A DNA stretch of 20,051 nucleotides from an uncultured Clostridia bacterium (GTDB lineage: Bacteria > Bacillota_A > Clostridia > TANB77 > CAG-508), in the NCBI GenBank assembly GCA_948852375.1, contig CAQOYX010000021.1:1-20051 (forward strand), written 5' to 3'. Shown piece by piece: positions 7,758 to 14,550 of this stretch (positions are counted from its first letter, which is position 1; every line of letters starts with the position of its first letter). The notes under the pieces were generated by a model that saw only the letters and a program-made list of their open reading frames with translations, ran no database searches and was not told the origin of the DNA. The position numbers and the translations under genes are program-made.

Positions 7758-7826
7758 AAAAGATAATTTAATAGAAAAAATTTCTATTAAGCTGAAATAA
7801 AATATATTGATAAGGAGAAGAAAAAT

Positions 7827-10199
7827 ATGAAACTAAGTACAAATTTTGTTAAAGATTATGTTGATATAGATGTAGATGTAAAAACACTTGCCAAAGACAT
7901 GACGAATGTTGGAAACGAATATGATTCGGCAGAAAAACTAATAAATGCTACAAAATTAGTTGTTGGAGAAGTACTAGAATGTGAAATGCACCCAGATTCT
8001 GACCATTTACATGTATGTAAAGTTGATATAGGAACAGAGATACTAAATATTGTATGTGGTGCACCAAATGTAAGAAAAGGATTAAAAGTAATTGTAGCAC
8101 AAGTTGGAGCAGAATTACCAGGGAATTTTAAAATAAAAAAAGGAATGATAAGAGGGCAAGAATCAAATGGAATGCTATGTTCTATGCAAGAACTAGGTCT
8201 TGAAAGTAAATTCTTAACAGAAGAAGACAAAAACGGAATTCATGAATTACCAGATAATGCAAAGATTGGAGAAGATCCAATAAAATTACTTGGTTTAGAT
8301 GATGAAGTAATAGATTTTGAGCTAACTGCAAATCGTGGAGACTTATTAAGCATATTAGGCATGGCATATGAAATAGGAGCAATCTATGATAAAACTGTTA
8401 AAGAAATAGATGTTTCATATAAAGAAAATGGTGAAAACATAAATGATAATTTTAAACTAAATATAAAAACAGACAACTGTAGTGTATTTTTATCTAAAAA
8501 AGTAAAAAATGTAAACATTAAAGAAAGCCCAGCTTTTATTAAAAATAGGCTAATAGCATCAGGCATAAGACCAATTAATAATGTAGTAGATATTAGTAAT
8601 TATGTTATGTTAGAAACAGGGCAACCTTTACACTTTTATGATGCAGATAGTTTAAATGGAATGCTAGAAGTAAGAATGGCAAAAGAAGGTGAAAAATTAA
8701 CTACATTAGATGGAATACAAAGAAATTTATCAAAAGAAGATATTGTTATTTCAGATGGAGCAAAAGCAATAGGTCTTGCAGGCGTTATGGGAGGATTAGA
8801 TACTGAAATAGAAGATACTACAAAAAATATCATAATAGAGGTAGCAATTTTCGATGCTGTAAAAATAAGATATACTTCTAAAAAGATTTTAAGAAGTGAA
8901 GCAAGTAGTCGTTTTGAAAAAGGTCTAGACCCAAATAGAACTTACAAGGCAATAAATAGAGCATGTAATTTATTAGAAAAATATGCAGATGCTGAAATTG
9001 TAGGAGGCATGGTTGTATATGATACTGCAAATAAAGAAGATAAAAAAATAGACATCACATTTAAAAAGATTACTGACATTTTAGGGTTAAGTATACCTAA
9101 GGAAAGTATATTAGATGCATTTAGAAGACTAGGATTTAGTTATAATGTAGAAGAAGATAATATTACAGTATATGTTCCAACAAGAAGAATAGATATAGAA
9201 ATTCCAGAAGACCTAATAGAAGAAGTAGGGCGTATTTATGGAGTAGATAATATAGTAGGAAAACTTCCTATTATGCCATTAAAAACAGGAAGTTATGATA
9301 AAATTACAAGACAAATTAGAAATAAAATGGTAGATTTAGGACTAAATGAAACATTATCATATATATTAGTAAATGATAATGAAGCAAAGCAATTTATTAA
9401 AGAAGATGATATAGAAACACTAAAGTTATTAGCACCATTAACAGAAGAAAGAAATACATTAAGAGCAAGCATATTGCCATCACTTTATAAAATTTATGAA
9501 TATAATATAGCAAGAAATATAAAGGATGTATCTATTTTTGAAATAGGAAAAAGTTTTTATAAAAAAGCAGAATGTTATGGAGAAGAAAGGAAACTAGCAG
9601 GGCTACTTTCAGGAGAATATTACCTAGGAACCCAAAATGTGAAAAAAGTAGATTTCTATATTGTAAAAGGAATAGTAGAAGAATTAATAGATTATTTAGG
9701 ATACATGGGAAGATATAGTTTTGTTATACCAAATAATATAGCAAGTGAATTTCATCCAAGGCAAACAGCAAATATAAACCTAAATGGAGAAATAATTGGA
9801 ATAATAGGAAAAGTACATCCTAGAAAATCAGAAGAAAATGTATTTGTATTTGAAATAAATTTAGATAAACTACTTGCAAAAAAGACAGGAAAAATGAAAT
9901 ATAAAGAAATATCAAAATATCCTAGTGTAAAAAAAGATTTAAGTATGGTTTTAAAAAATGAAATAACAAGTGAACAAATAGAAAAACAAATAAAAAAATC
10001 AGCAGGATCTTTACTTATAGGGATAAAACTGTTTGATATATATACAGGTTCTAACATAGAACAAGGAAAGAAAAGTATGGCATATTCACTAGAATTTAGT
10101 GCAAGTGACAGAACATTAACAGATGAGGAAATTAATAAAGTGCTAGAACAAATTATACAAGATTTAGAAAAGACATTAGGGGCAGAACTTAGAAAATAA
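7827..10199 (+). CDS. pheT: Phenylalanyl-tRNA synthetase beta subunit
   Basis: The beta subunit contributes tRNA recognition and editing of mischarged Tyr. Domains in order: an N-terminal EMAP/OB-type tRNA-binding domain at about 42-150 (VVGEVLECEMHPDSDHLHVC near 46-65, VCGAPNVRKG, GMIRGQESNGMLCS), B3/B4 editing domain around 210-390, B5 domain around 410-480, catalytic-like core, and a C-terminal ferredoxin-fold anticodon-binding domain starting near KYPSVKKDLSMVL. The 790 residues fit the family. AAGGAG lies 9-10 bases upstream of the ATG. Co-transcription with pheS from the T-box leader is likely, since no terminator is visible between them. Confidence 0.97.
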   Translation: MKLSTNFVKDYVDIDVDVKTLAKDMTNVGNEYDSAEKLINATKLVVGEVLECEMHPDSDHLHVCKVDIGTEILNIVCGAPNVRKGLKVIVAQVGAELPGNFKIKKGMIRGQESNGMLCSMQELGLESKFLTEEDKNGIHELPDNAKIGEDPIKLLGLDDEVIDFELTANRGDLLSILGMAYEIGAIYDKTVKEIDVSYKENGENINDNFKLNIKTDNCSVFLSKKVKNVNIKESPAFIKNRLIASGIRPINNVVDISNYVMLETGQPLHFYDADSLNGMLEVRMAKEGEKLTTLDGIQRNLSKEDIVISDGAKAIGLAGVMGGLDTEIEDTTKNIIIEVAIFDAVKIRYTSKKILRSEASSRFEKGLDPNRTYKAINRACNLLEKYADAEIVGGMVVYDTANKEDKKIDITFKKITDILGLSIPKESILDAFRRLGFSYNVEEDNITVYVPTRRIDIEIPEDLIEEVGRIYGVDNIVGKLPIMPLKTGSYDKITRQIRNKMVDLGLNETLSYILVNDNEAKQFIKEDDIETLKLLAPLTEERNTLRASILPSLYKIYEYNIARNIKDVSIFEIGKSFYKKAECYGEERKLAGLLSGEYYLGTQNVKKVDFYIVKGIVEELIDYLGYMGRYSFVIPNNIASEFHPRQTANINLNGEIIGIIGKVHPRKSEENVFVFEINLDKLLAKKTGKMKYKEISKYPSVKKDLSMVLKNEITSEQIEKQIKKSAGSLLIGIKLFDIYTGSNIEQGKKSMAYSLEFSASDRTLTDEEINKVLEQIIQDLEKTLGAELRK

Positions 10200-10205
10200 A
10201 AATAT

Positions 10206-10237
10206 AGGGGAAAGTCCCTGTGTTTGCCTTTTTTTGA
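10206..10237 (+). terminator. Possible weak terminator after pheT
   Basis: AGGG at 10206-10209 pairs with CCCT at 10216-10219; a seven-T run follows, but only after another 9 bases. The stem is short, so read-through into murI is plausible. Confidence 0.3.
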
Positions 10238-10266
10238 AGAGATAATATAGAAAAAGACAATAAAAA

Positions 10267-10307
10267 GGGTGGACACAAAAAACTCCACCTACAAATTAAA
10301 CATGGAG
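10267..10307 (+). promoter_or_regulatory. Alternative hairpins overlapping the murI ribosome binding site
   Basis: GGGTGGA at 10267-10273 pairs with TCCACCT at 10284-10290. The CTCCA inside the second arm (10283-10287) can instead pair with TGGAG at 10303-10307, part of the murI Shine-Dalgarno. The two pairings exclude each other, so the upstream arm could expose or hide the ribosome binding site. This is visible pairing only; no known regulator class is recognised. Confidence 0.35.
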
Positions 10308-10313
10308 GTTAAC

Positions 10314-11126
10314 ATGGATACAAAACCAATAGGAATATTTGATTCAGGTGTTGGAGGAATGACAGTTCTTGCACAAATAAAGAAACATTTACCAAATGAA
10401 GATTTAGTGTATTTAGGTGATACAAAGAATTTTCCTTATGGTGATAAATCAAGAGAAACAATTGTAAAATTAGCAACAAAGTGTACTAGCTTTTTGATTA
10501 GCCAAAATGTGAAAATAATTATTATAGCATGTGGAACAGCTACAAGTCAAGCTTTAAATGAACTTAAAACAATTTACCGTTTACCAATAAAGGGAATTAT
10601 TAGACCTACAATACAAGAAATTAAGAAAAAGTCTACTAAAGAAAAACTAAAAATAGGAGTAATTGCAACAGAAGGTACAATTAAAAGTAATAAATGGGCA
10701 GAAGAACTAACAAATGAGATAGAAAATGTAGAGGTAATAAGTAAAGCATGTCCACTTCTTGCACCAATGGCAGAACAGGGATGGACAAATAACAGTGTAG
10801 CAAAAGAAGCAATAAAAGAATATATGAAACCTTTTATAAATCAAAAAATCGACAAATTAATTTTAGGATGTACACATTATCCTCTTTTTGAAGAATTAAT
10901 AAAAAACGAATTAGAAAATGACGTAGAAATAATTAATACAGGGGAAAAAGTAGCAAATGATTTGCAAGAATATTTGCATACTAATGGATTAGAAAATAGT
11001 AAACAACATAAAGGAGAAAGTAGATATTATTTAACAGATACAGAATGCAACTTTATTCAAGTTGCAGGAAGATTATTGCAAGATAAAACTTTAAAAAATA
11101 AAATTGAAAAAATAAACATAGAATAA
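10314..11126 (+). CDS. murI: Glutamate racemase
   Basis: MurI converts L-glutamate to D-glutamate for the second residue of the peptidoglycan stem peptide. The N-terminal PIGIFDSGVGG (5-15, with Asp10 and Ser11), YLGDTKNFPYG (34-43), the first catalytic Cys73 in IIIACGTATS, and the second catalytic Cys186 in LGCTHYP with His188 are all present. The first cysteine motif reads ACGTA rather than the more common ACNTA, a conservative family variant. I chose the ATG at 10314, giving 270 residues, because GGAGG lies 6 bases upstream and the protein then starts MDTKPIGIFDSG; an earlier in-frame GTG at 10269 would add a non-conserved extension that overlaps the leader hairpin. The hairpin at 11189-11229 lies downstream. 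Confidence 0.95.
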   Translation: MDTKPIGIFDSGVGGMTVLAQIKKHLPNEDLVYLGDTKNFPYGDKSRETIVKLATKCTSFLISQNVKIIIIACGTATSQALNELKTIYRLPIKGIIRPTIQEIKKKSTKEKLKIGVIATEGTIKSNKWAEELTNEIENVEVISKACPLLAPMAEQGWTNNSVAKEAIKEYMKPFINQKIDKLILGCTHYPLFEELIKNELENDVEIINTGEKVANDLQEYLHTNGLENSKQHKGESRYYLTDTECNFIQVAGRLLQDKTLKNKIEKINIE

Positions 11127-11188
11127 AACACAAATTATTTACATAAAGATATTATATTGGTTATAAATTGCAATAATTTTTATTGTAT

Positions 11189-11229
11189 AAGTTCGAAAAA
11201 ATCATAACACAATTGATTTTTTCGAATTT
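11189..11229. terminator. Long inverted repeat between murI and the LPXTG gene
   Basis: GTTCGAAAAAATC at 11191-11203 pairs with GATTTTTTCGAAT starting at 11215 (14-15 bp with one G-T pair), with an 11-base loop. No separate T tail follows, but the arm itself contains TTTTTT. It probably ends murI transcription and may act in both directions. Confidence 0.55.
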
Positions 11230-11320
11230 ATGGATACTTTTACTTAAAAATAAAAATTAGTCATGATAATATATTTTTTACATATATATTAATAACAATA
11301 TTATGGGGGGAGTTAATATA

Positions 11321-11953
11321 ATGAAAAAATTATTATCATGCATTGCTGTAGTTTTGTTTATTTTTTGTAGTATAAGCAAAGTGTTGGCAGTAGATGGATA
11401 TAGTTTCGATTTACAATATGAAGGAACAGTTGTAAAGAACCAAGAAAAAACTGGAAAGGTATTATTAGTGGGAGTAAATGCACCAGCATATACAAATGTA
11501 AGAATTAAAGTAGAGATGACAGGACCTGCAACTCCAAAAGTACTTGCTACAGATGAAACAGGAACAGAATATGATATTGCACAGCTTGGATATTGGGGAC
11601 CATCAGCAGGTTTTGCAGTTGGAGGAAATTTTAGAAATGAAACACCAATAAAAGTGACATATCCAGAAGAAGGAACATATACTACTACATTAAGTTTAAT
11701 TGATGTAACAAATGGAAATACAGTAATTACATCAAAAACATTTACTGTTCAAGTATATGAAGATAACACTGTTGGAAATGTTGTGTCAAATACAGTGACA
11801 AATGAAATAGGAAATATAGTTAATAATAATACAATTGAAGAATTACCAAAAACAGGAACTAGCGTTATTGAGTATGTGATGTATATAATTGGATTAGTAT
11901 TAATATTAAGCATAATAGGAGCATATCTTAATAAAAGAAGAATAAACGGATAG
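11321..11953 (+). CDS. LPXTG-anchored small surface protein
   Basis: A 210-residue secreted protein. It has a signal peptide MKKLLSCIAVVLFIFCSISK followed by VLA (probable cleavage after LAVDG or VLA, about residue 23), a beta-rich domain of about 130 residues (FDLQYEGTVVKNQEKTGKVL, then GPATPKVLATDETGTEYD, TVQVYED) that resembles an Ig-like or bacterial surface fold, a Val/Asn/Thr-rich linker, and a sorting signal. The sorting signal is LPKTG at 175-179, a hydrophobic span and the charged tail NKRRING. I chose the ATG at 11321 because GGGGGGAG lies 8 bases upstream; an in-frame ATG at 11303 overlaps that site. Such proteins are covalently attached to peptidoglycan by a sortase, and a sortase gene follows 91 bases downstream, so it is the likely substrate. 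Binding function is unknown. Confidence 0.88.
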   Translation: MKKLLSCIAVVLFIFCSISKVLAVDGYSFDLQYEGTVVKNQEKTGKVLLVGVNAPAYTNVRIKVEMTGPATPKVLATDETGTEYDIAQLGYWGPSAGFAVGGNFRNETPIKVTYPEEGTYTTTLSLIDVTNGNTVITSKTFTVQVYEDNTVGNVVSNTVTNEIGNIVNNNTIEELPKTGTSVIEYVMYIIGLVLILSIIGAYLNKRRING

Positions 11954-11970
11954 TAGAAATTTACTAGAAA

Positions 11971-11996
11971 AAAGCGGAAAAATTTCCGCTTTAATT
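11971..11996 (+). terminator. Terminator after the LPXTG gene
   Basis: AAAGCGGAAA at 11971-11980 pairs with TTTCCGCTTT ending at 11992, followed by AATT. The stem is 10 bp with a two-to-four-base loop and T-rich 3' arm. It lies between the surface protein and sortase genes and may give the substrate more transcript than the enzyme. Confidence 0.75.
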
Positions 11997-12044
11997 AAAT
12001 ATAAACTAAAATATATTCAAAAAATAATTAAAAAGAGGGAATAT

Positions 12045-12795
12045 ATGAAAGCAAATTTTGTATGCTTTAAATTATCAAAAATGATAATAGGACTTATATT
12101 AGTTATTTTAATACAATTGATATTTATAACAATAGGGATAAAAGAAATAATAGAAACAAAAAGTTTTGAGCAAATGAAAGAAAATATAAATATTATGTCT
12201 AATGAAATGAAGCAAACTCAAAAACAAAAGATTACTACTAATAAAAGCGAGAATACAATAAATCAAAATTTAACAAAAAATTATTATATGGAAGAAAACA
12301 TAGAAGAGCAAATGACAAAAAATCAAACAATATTAAAAGAAGAATTAACAAAAGAAATTACCAAAAAAGAATATGAAACAATGCCAAGAGAAGTAAAAGG
12401 TTTTAAAGTAATACGGAAAAATTACTATACCAAAATTAAATCTAGATACATACATTTTAGAAGAAACAAACAAAAAATCATTAAAAGTATCAGTTACAAA
12501 ACTATATGGACCAAATATAAATAGCCTAGGAAATTTCTGTATTGCTGGACATAATTACCGTAATAATAAAATGTTTGGAGGAATAAAAAAATTAGAACAA
12601 GGTGATGAAATAATTTTGACAGATACTTATGGAGATTGTGTTAAATATAAAGTATATGAAAATTACCAAACAGATCCAAAAGATGTTGGTTCTTTAAATC
12701 AAGAAACAGGAGGAGAAAGAGAAATAACACTAATAACATGTACAACAGGTGCAATTAAAAGGGTTATAGTTAAAGCTGTGGAGGTATATGATTAG
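12045..12795 (+). CDS. Sortase with one apparent +1 frameshift at CGG
   Basis: Skipping one C at 12414 joins two open frames into a 249-residue transpeptidase. Residues 11-30 form an N-terminal membrane anchor, then comes a charged stalk to about 115. The sortase beta-barrel starts at GKITIPKLNLD (124-134, with Gly124 from the shifted codon), followed by CIAGHN with catalytic His169, MFGGIKKL, TLITCT with catalytic Cys232 and IKRVIVKA with Arg239. All three catalytic residues lie after the shift, so an unshifted product (ending at 12524) is inactive. The pattern is closest to class D-like sortases of Firmicutes, judged by CIAGHNYR and the short C-terminus. It cleaves LPXTG-type signals, so the preceding gene is the probable substrate. 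The start has GAGGG upstream. Confidence 0.85.
12414..12416 (+). other. In-frame CGG with +1 shift, sortase
   Basis: Codon 124 reads ATA CGG AAA. Reading GGA after skipping C restores VIGKITIPKL, the family-conserved start of the sortase barrel. Confidence 0.85.
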
Positions 12796-12873
12796 TTCAA
12801 ATCTTAGTGTAAGAGTTGGCTATGTGGAAGATAACACTTGACACATACTACTTGGCAAAACAACAATAAATAC

Positions 12874-12902
12874 TTGACTTATATAAAATAATATGTTAAA
12901 AT
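12874..12902 (+). promoter_or_regulatory. Promoter of the TerD-family gene
   Basis: TTGACT at 12874-12879 and TAAAAT at 12897-12902 are separated by 17 bases, close to consensus for the housekeeping sigma factor. The leader is about 135 bases long and holds a dyad at 12930-12951. Confidence 0.75.
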
Positions 12903-12929
12903 GTCAAAAGTACATTGATTTTACAATAT

Positions 12930-12951
12930 TTTTCATTGTGTACAATGAAAA
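12930..12951 (+). promoter_or_regulatory. Perfect dyad in the TerD-gene leader
   Basis: TTTTCATTGT at 12930-12939 and ACAATGAAAA at 12942-12951 are exact complements with a 2-base centre. The tiny loop favours a protein-binding operator over an RNA hairpin. It lies about 20 bases after the probable transcription start, where a bound repressor would block elongation. The regulator is unknown. Confidence 0.45.
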
Positions 12952-13045
12952 GGAGCATATATTTCACGTTTTATGTGGAAATAAATAGCTACCTATTCAA
13001 GAAATAGTCAAACAAATATTAACAACTTTAAAAGGAGGAAGCAAA

Positions 13046-13654
13046 ATGTCTGTAAAATTAACAAAAGGTCAAAAAGTAAGCCTTAGGAAAGAAGCTCCAA
13101 ATCTAAAGCGGGTACTTATTAGCTTAGGATGGGATCCTAAAAGAGATTTTTCTAGCATTTTTAACTTTTTGTTAGGTTCTAACATTGATATCGATGCAAG
13201 TGTAATATGCATTGATAAAAATGGACATCAGGAAAGCATTATATGTTTCTATAATCAGGAATATTGTTCAGGTGCGATCAAACATTATGGAGACAATATT
13301 ACAGGTGAAGGAGATGGTGCTGATGAACAAATTGAAATTAACCTAGATAAAGTTCCAGAAAATATTACCAAACTTGTTATTATTGTCAACATCTATGAGG
13401 CATACAAGAGAATTCAGCACTTTGGCAAAGTAAAGAACTGTTTTGTAAATGTAGTTGATTTAGATACTGGCAAAGAGTTGGTTAAGTATGATGTGGATGA
13501 CAACTTTGAAGGAATGACAGGTATTTTTGTGGCAAATGTCTACCGTTATAAAGGCGATTGGAAATTTAAAGCAATAGGTCAGGGGGTTAAAGTAGAAGAT
13601 ATCGAGAAAATGGCAGATATCTGCAATAAATATGGAATGGAAGATGTTGATTAA
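13046..13654 (+). CDS. TerD-family stress/tellurium resistance protein
   Basis: A 202-residue TerD-domain protein, a cytoplasmic calcium-binding beta-sandwich family linked to tellurite resistance and general stress, often acting in multi-gene clusters. The N-terminal L-x-KGQKVSL, VLISLGWDP at 23-31, DIDASV at 48-53, and the acidic calcium-binding loop GDNITGEGDGADE at 82-94 are present. The start is set by AGGAGG with 7-base spacing. It stands alone, with its own promoter, dyad and strong terminator, and lacks the usual ter neighbours. Codon use is richer in AAG, CAG, ATC and GCG than in adjacent genes, which hints at transfer. It contains the only in-frame CGG in the window that does not need a shift (codon 22, AAG CGG GTA); a shift there would hit a stop five codons later. 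The precise role is not known. Confidence 0.88.
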   Translation: MSVKLTKGQKVSLRKEAPNLKRVLISLGWDPKRDFSSIFNFLLGSNIDIDASVICIDKNGHQESIICFYNQEYCSGAIKHYGDNITGEGDGADEQIEINLDKVPENITKLVIIVNIYEAYKRIQHFGKVKNCFVNVVDLDTGKELVKYDVDDNFEGMTGIFVANVYRYKGDWKFKAIGQGVKVEDIEKMADICNKYGMEDVD

Positions 13655-13671
13655 TTTGAATAGTTAGTTAT

Positions 13672-13720
13672 AAAACAACAGCATCCTATTTGCTATGGCA
13701 AATTAGGGTGCTGTTGTTTT
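13672..13720 (+). terminator. Strong terminator after the TerD-family gene
   Basis: AAAACAACAGCA at 13672-13683 pairs with TGCTGTTGTTTT ending at 13720, continuing inward through CCTATTTGC and GCAAATTAGG with one or two mismatches. It separates the TerD gene from the hydrogenase operon and can work in both directions. Confidence 0.9.
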
Positions 13721-13772
13721 AGTATTAGTAACTAAATATTAACAAAAAATTTGACAAGATGTGACAAAAACA

Positions 13773-13801
13773 TTGTGCAAATAAATTTGGTTTGATATAA
13801 T
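13773..13801 (+). promoter_or_regulatory. Probable promoter of the hydrogenase operon
   Basis: TTGTGC at 13773-13778 and TATAAT at 13796-13801 are separated by 17 bases, with the start codon 64 bases further on. No clear Rex-type operator could be read nearby, although such hydrogenases are often redox controlled in clostridia. Confidence 0.6.
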
Positions 13802-13864
13802 GAAACTGAAATTATTTTAATATATATAAATTAGGCAATATTCTATAGAGAGGACGGATATTTT

Positions 13865-14354
13865 ATGGAAAAAAATAAAGAGAAATGCTGTGCAAGTTGC
13901 GGTAAAGATGAGGATTTAGAAAAGATTTTACTTATATATAAGCAAGATAAAGATAATTTAATTCAAATATTAAATGACATACAAGAACATTATGGCTATA
14001 TTCCAAAACATGCACAAGTGGCAATATCAAACTATTTAGGAATTCCACTTGCAGAAATTTATGGAGTTATTACTTTTTATTCAAGATTTACTTTAAAACC
14101 AAAAGGAAAATACCATATTGCAGTATGTTTAGGAACAGCTTGTTATGTAAAAGGTTCTCGGAAAAATTATGGATAGATTAGAAGAAAGATTAGGTATAAA
14201 GGCAGGAGAAACTACGACAAATGGTAAGTTTTCTATTGAAGCAACAAGGTGTGTAGGAGCATGTGGTCTTGCACCTGTATTTACTGTTAATGGAGAAGTA
14301 TACGGAAAAGCAACTGTTCAAAAACTAGACCAAGTTTTAGATGAATTAAACTAA
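13865..14354 (+). CDS. NuoE-like hydrogenase subunit (HydC) with one +1 frameshift at CGG
   Basis: Skipping the C at 14159 gives a 162-residue thioredoxin-fold [2Fe-2S] protein, the NuoE/HydC-type subunit of a trimeric [FeFe] hydrogenase. It has the helical N-terminus with GYIPKHAQVAISNYLGIPLA at 45-64 and YGVITFYSRF, then the cluster ligands Cys88 and Cys93 (CLGTACYVKG) before the shift and Cys129 and Cys133 (CVGACGLAPV) after it. Without the shift, translation stops five codons after the CGG and two ligands are lost. GAGAGGA lies upstream of the ATG. It is the first gene of the operon; the next subunit follows after a repeat element rather than directly. An extra N-terminal CCxxC is present at residues 8-12. 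Confidence 0.88.
14159..14161 (+). other. In-frame CGG with +1 shift, NuoE-like gene
   Basis: Codon 99 reads TCT CGG AAA. Skipping C gives VKGSGKIMDRLEE and continues to the second pair of [2Fe-2S] cysteines. Confidence 0.88.
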
Positions 14355-14382
14355 ATTATATACAAACTACAATATAAAACTA

Positions 14383-14512
14383 AGTAGCGTGAAGAAAGTA
14401 ATATATTTCATTTTCGTAATGGGACAGATAGCCTTTTTTGAGGCGGGGGAATACCCGTGAGCTTGGAGGCGGAATGAAGAAAATCAAATATATTACTTTC
14501 TGGAAGCGGACT
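14383..14512 (+). repeat. Structured intergenic repeat, copy 2
   Basis: GAAAGTAATATATTTCATTT at 14393-14412 and the bases after it pair with the arm ending ATATATTACTTTC at 14500. Outer bases AGT-GC near 14383-14388 pair with GC-ACT near 14506-14512. Two inner hairpins (GCCT...AGGC and CGGG...CCCG) and the conserved AGCTTGGAGG lie inside. It fills the gap between the NuoE-like and NuoF-like genes in the same orientation as they are transcribed. Confidence 0.8.
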
Positions 14513-14550
14513 GAAAAAGCCATAAATAAAAGAAGGGAGTGCTGTAAGTT

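Noticed and set aside
9752..10288. 178-codon minus-strand open frame opposite the end of pheT
   Set aside because: Composition is Phe/Ser/Ile-rich as expected for the complement of an A-rich gene, and the plus strand encodes the conserved C-terminal domain of PheT.
13737..13780. Possible Rex redox-repressor operator upstream of the hydrogenase operon
   Set aside because: TTGACA, TGTGACA and TTGTGCAA strings occur, but they do not form the inverted TTGT...ACAA dyad with proper spacing.
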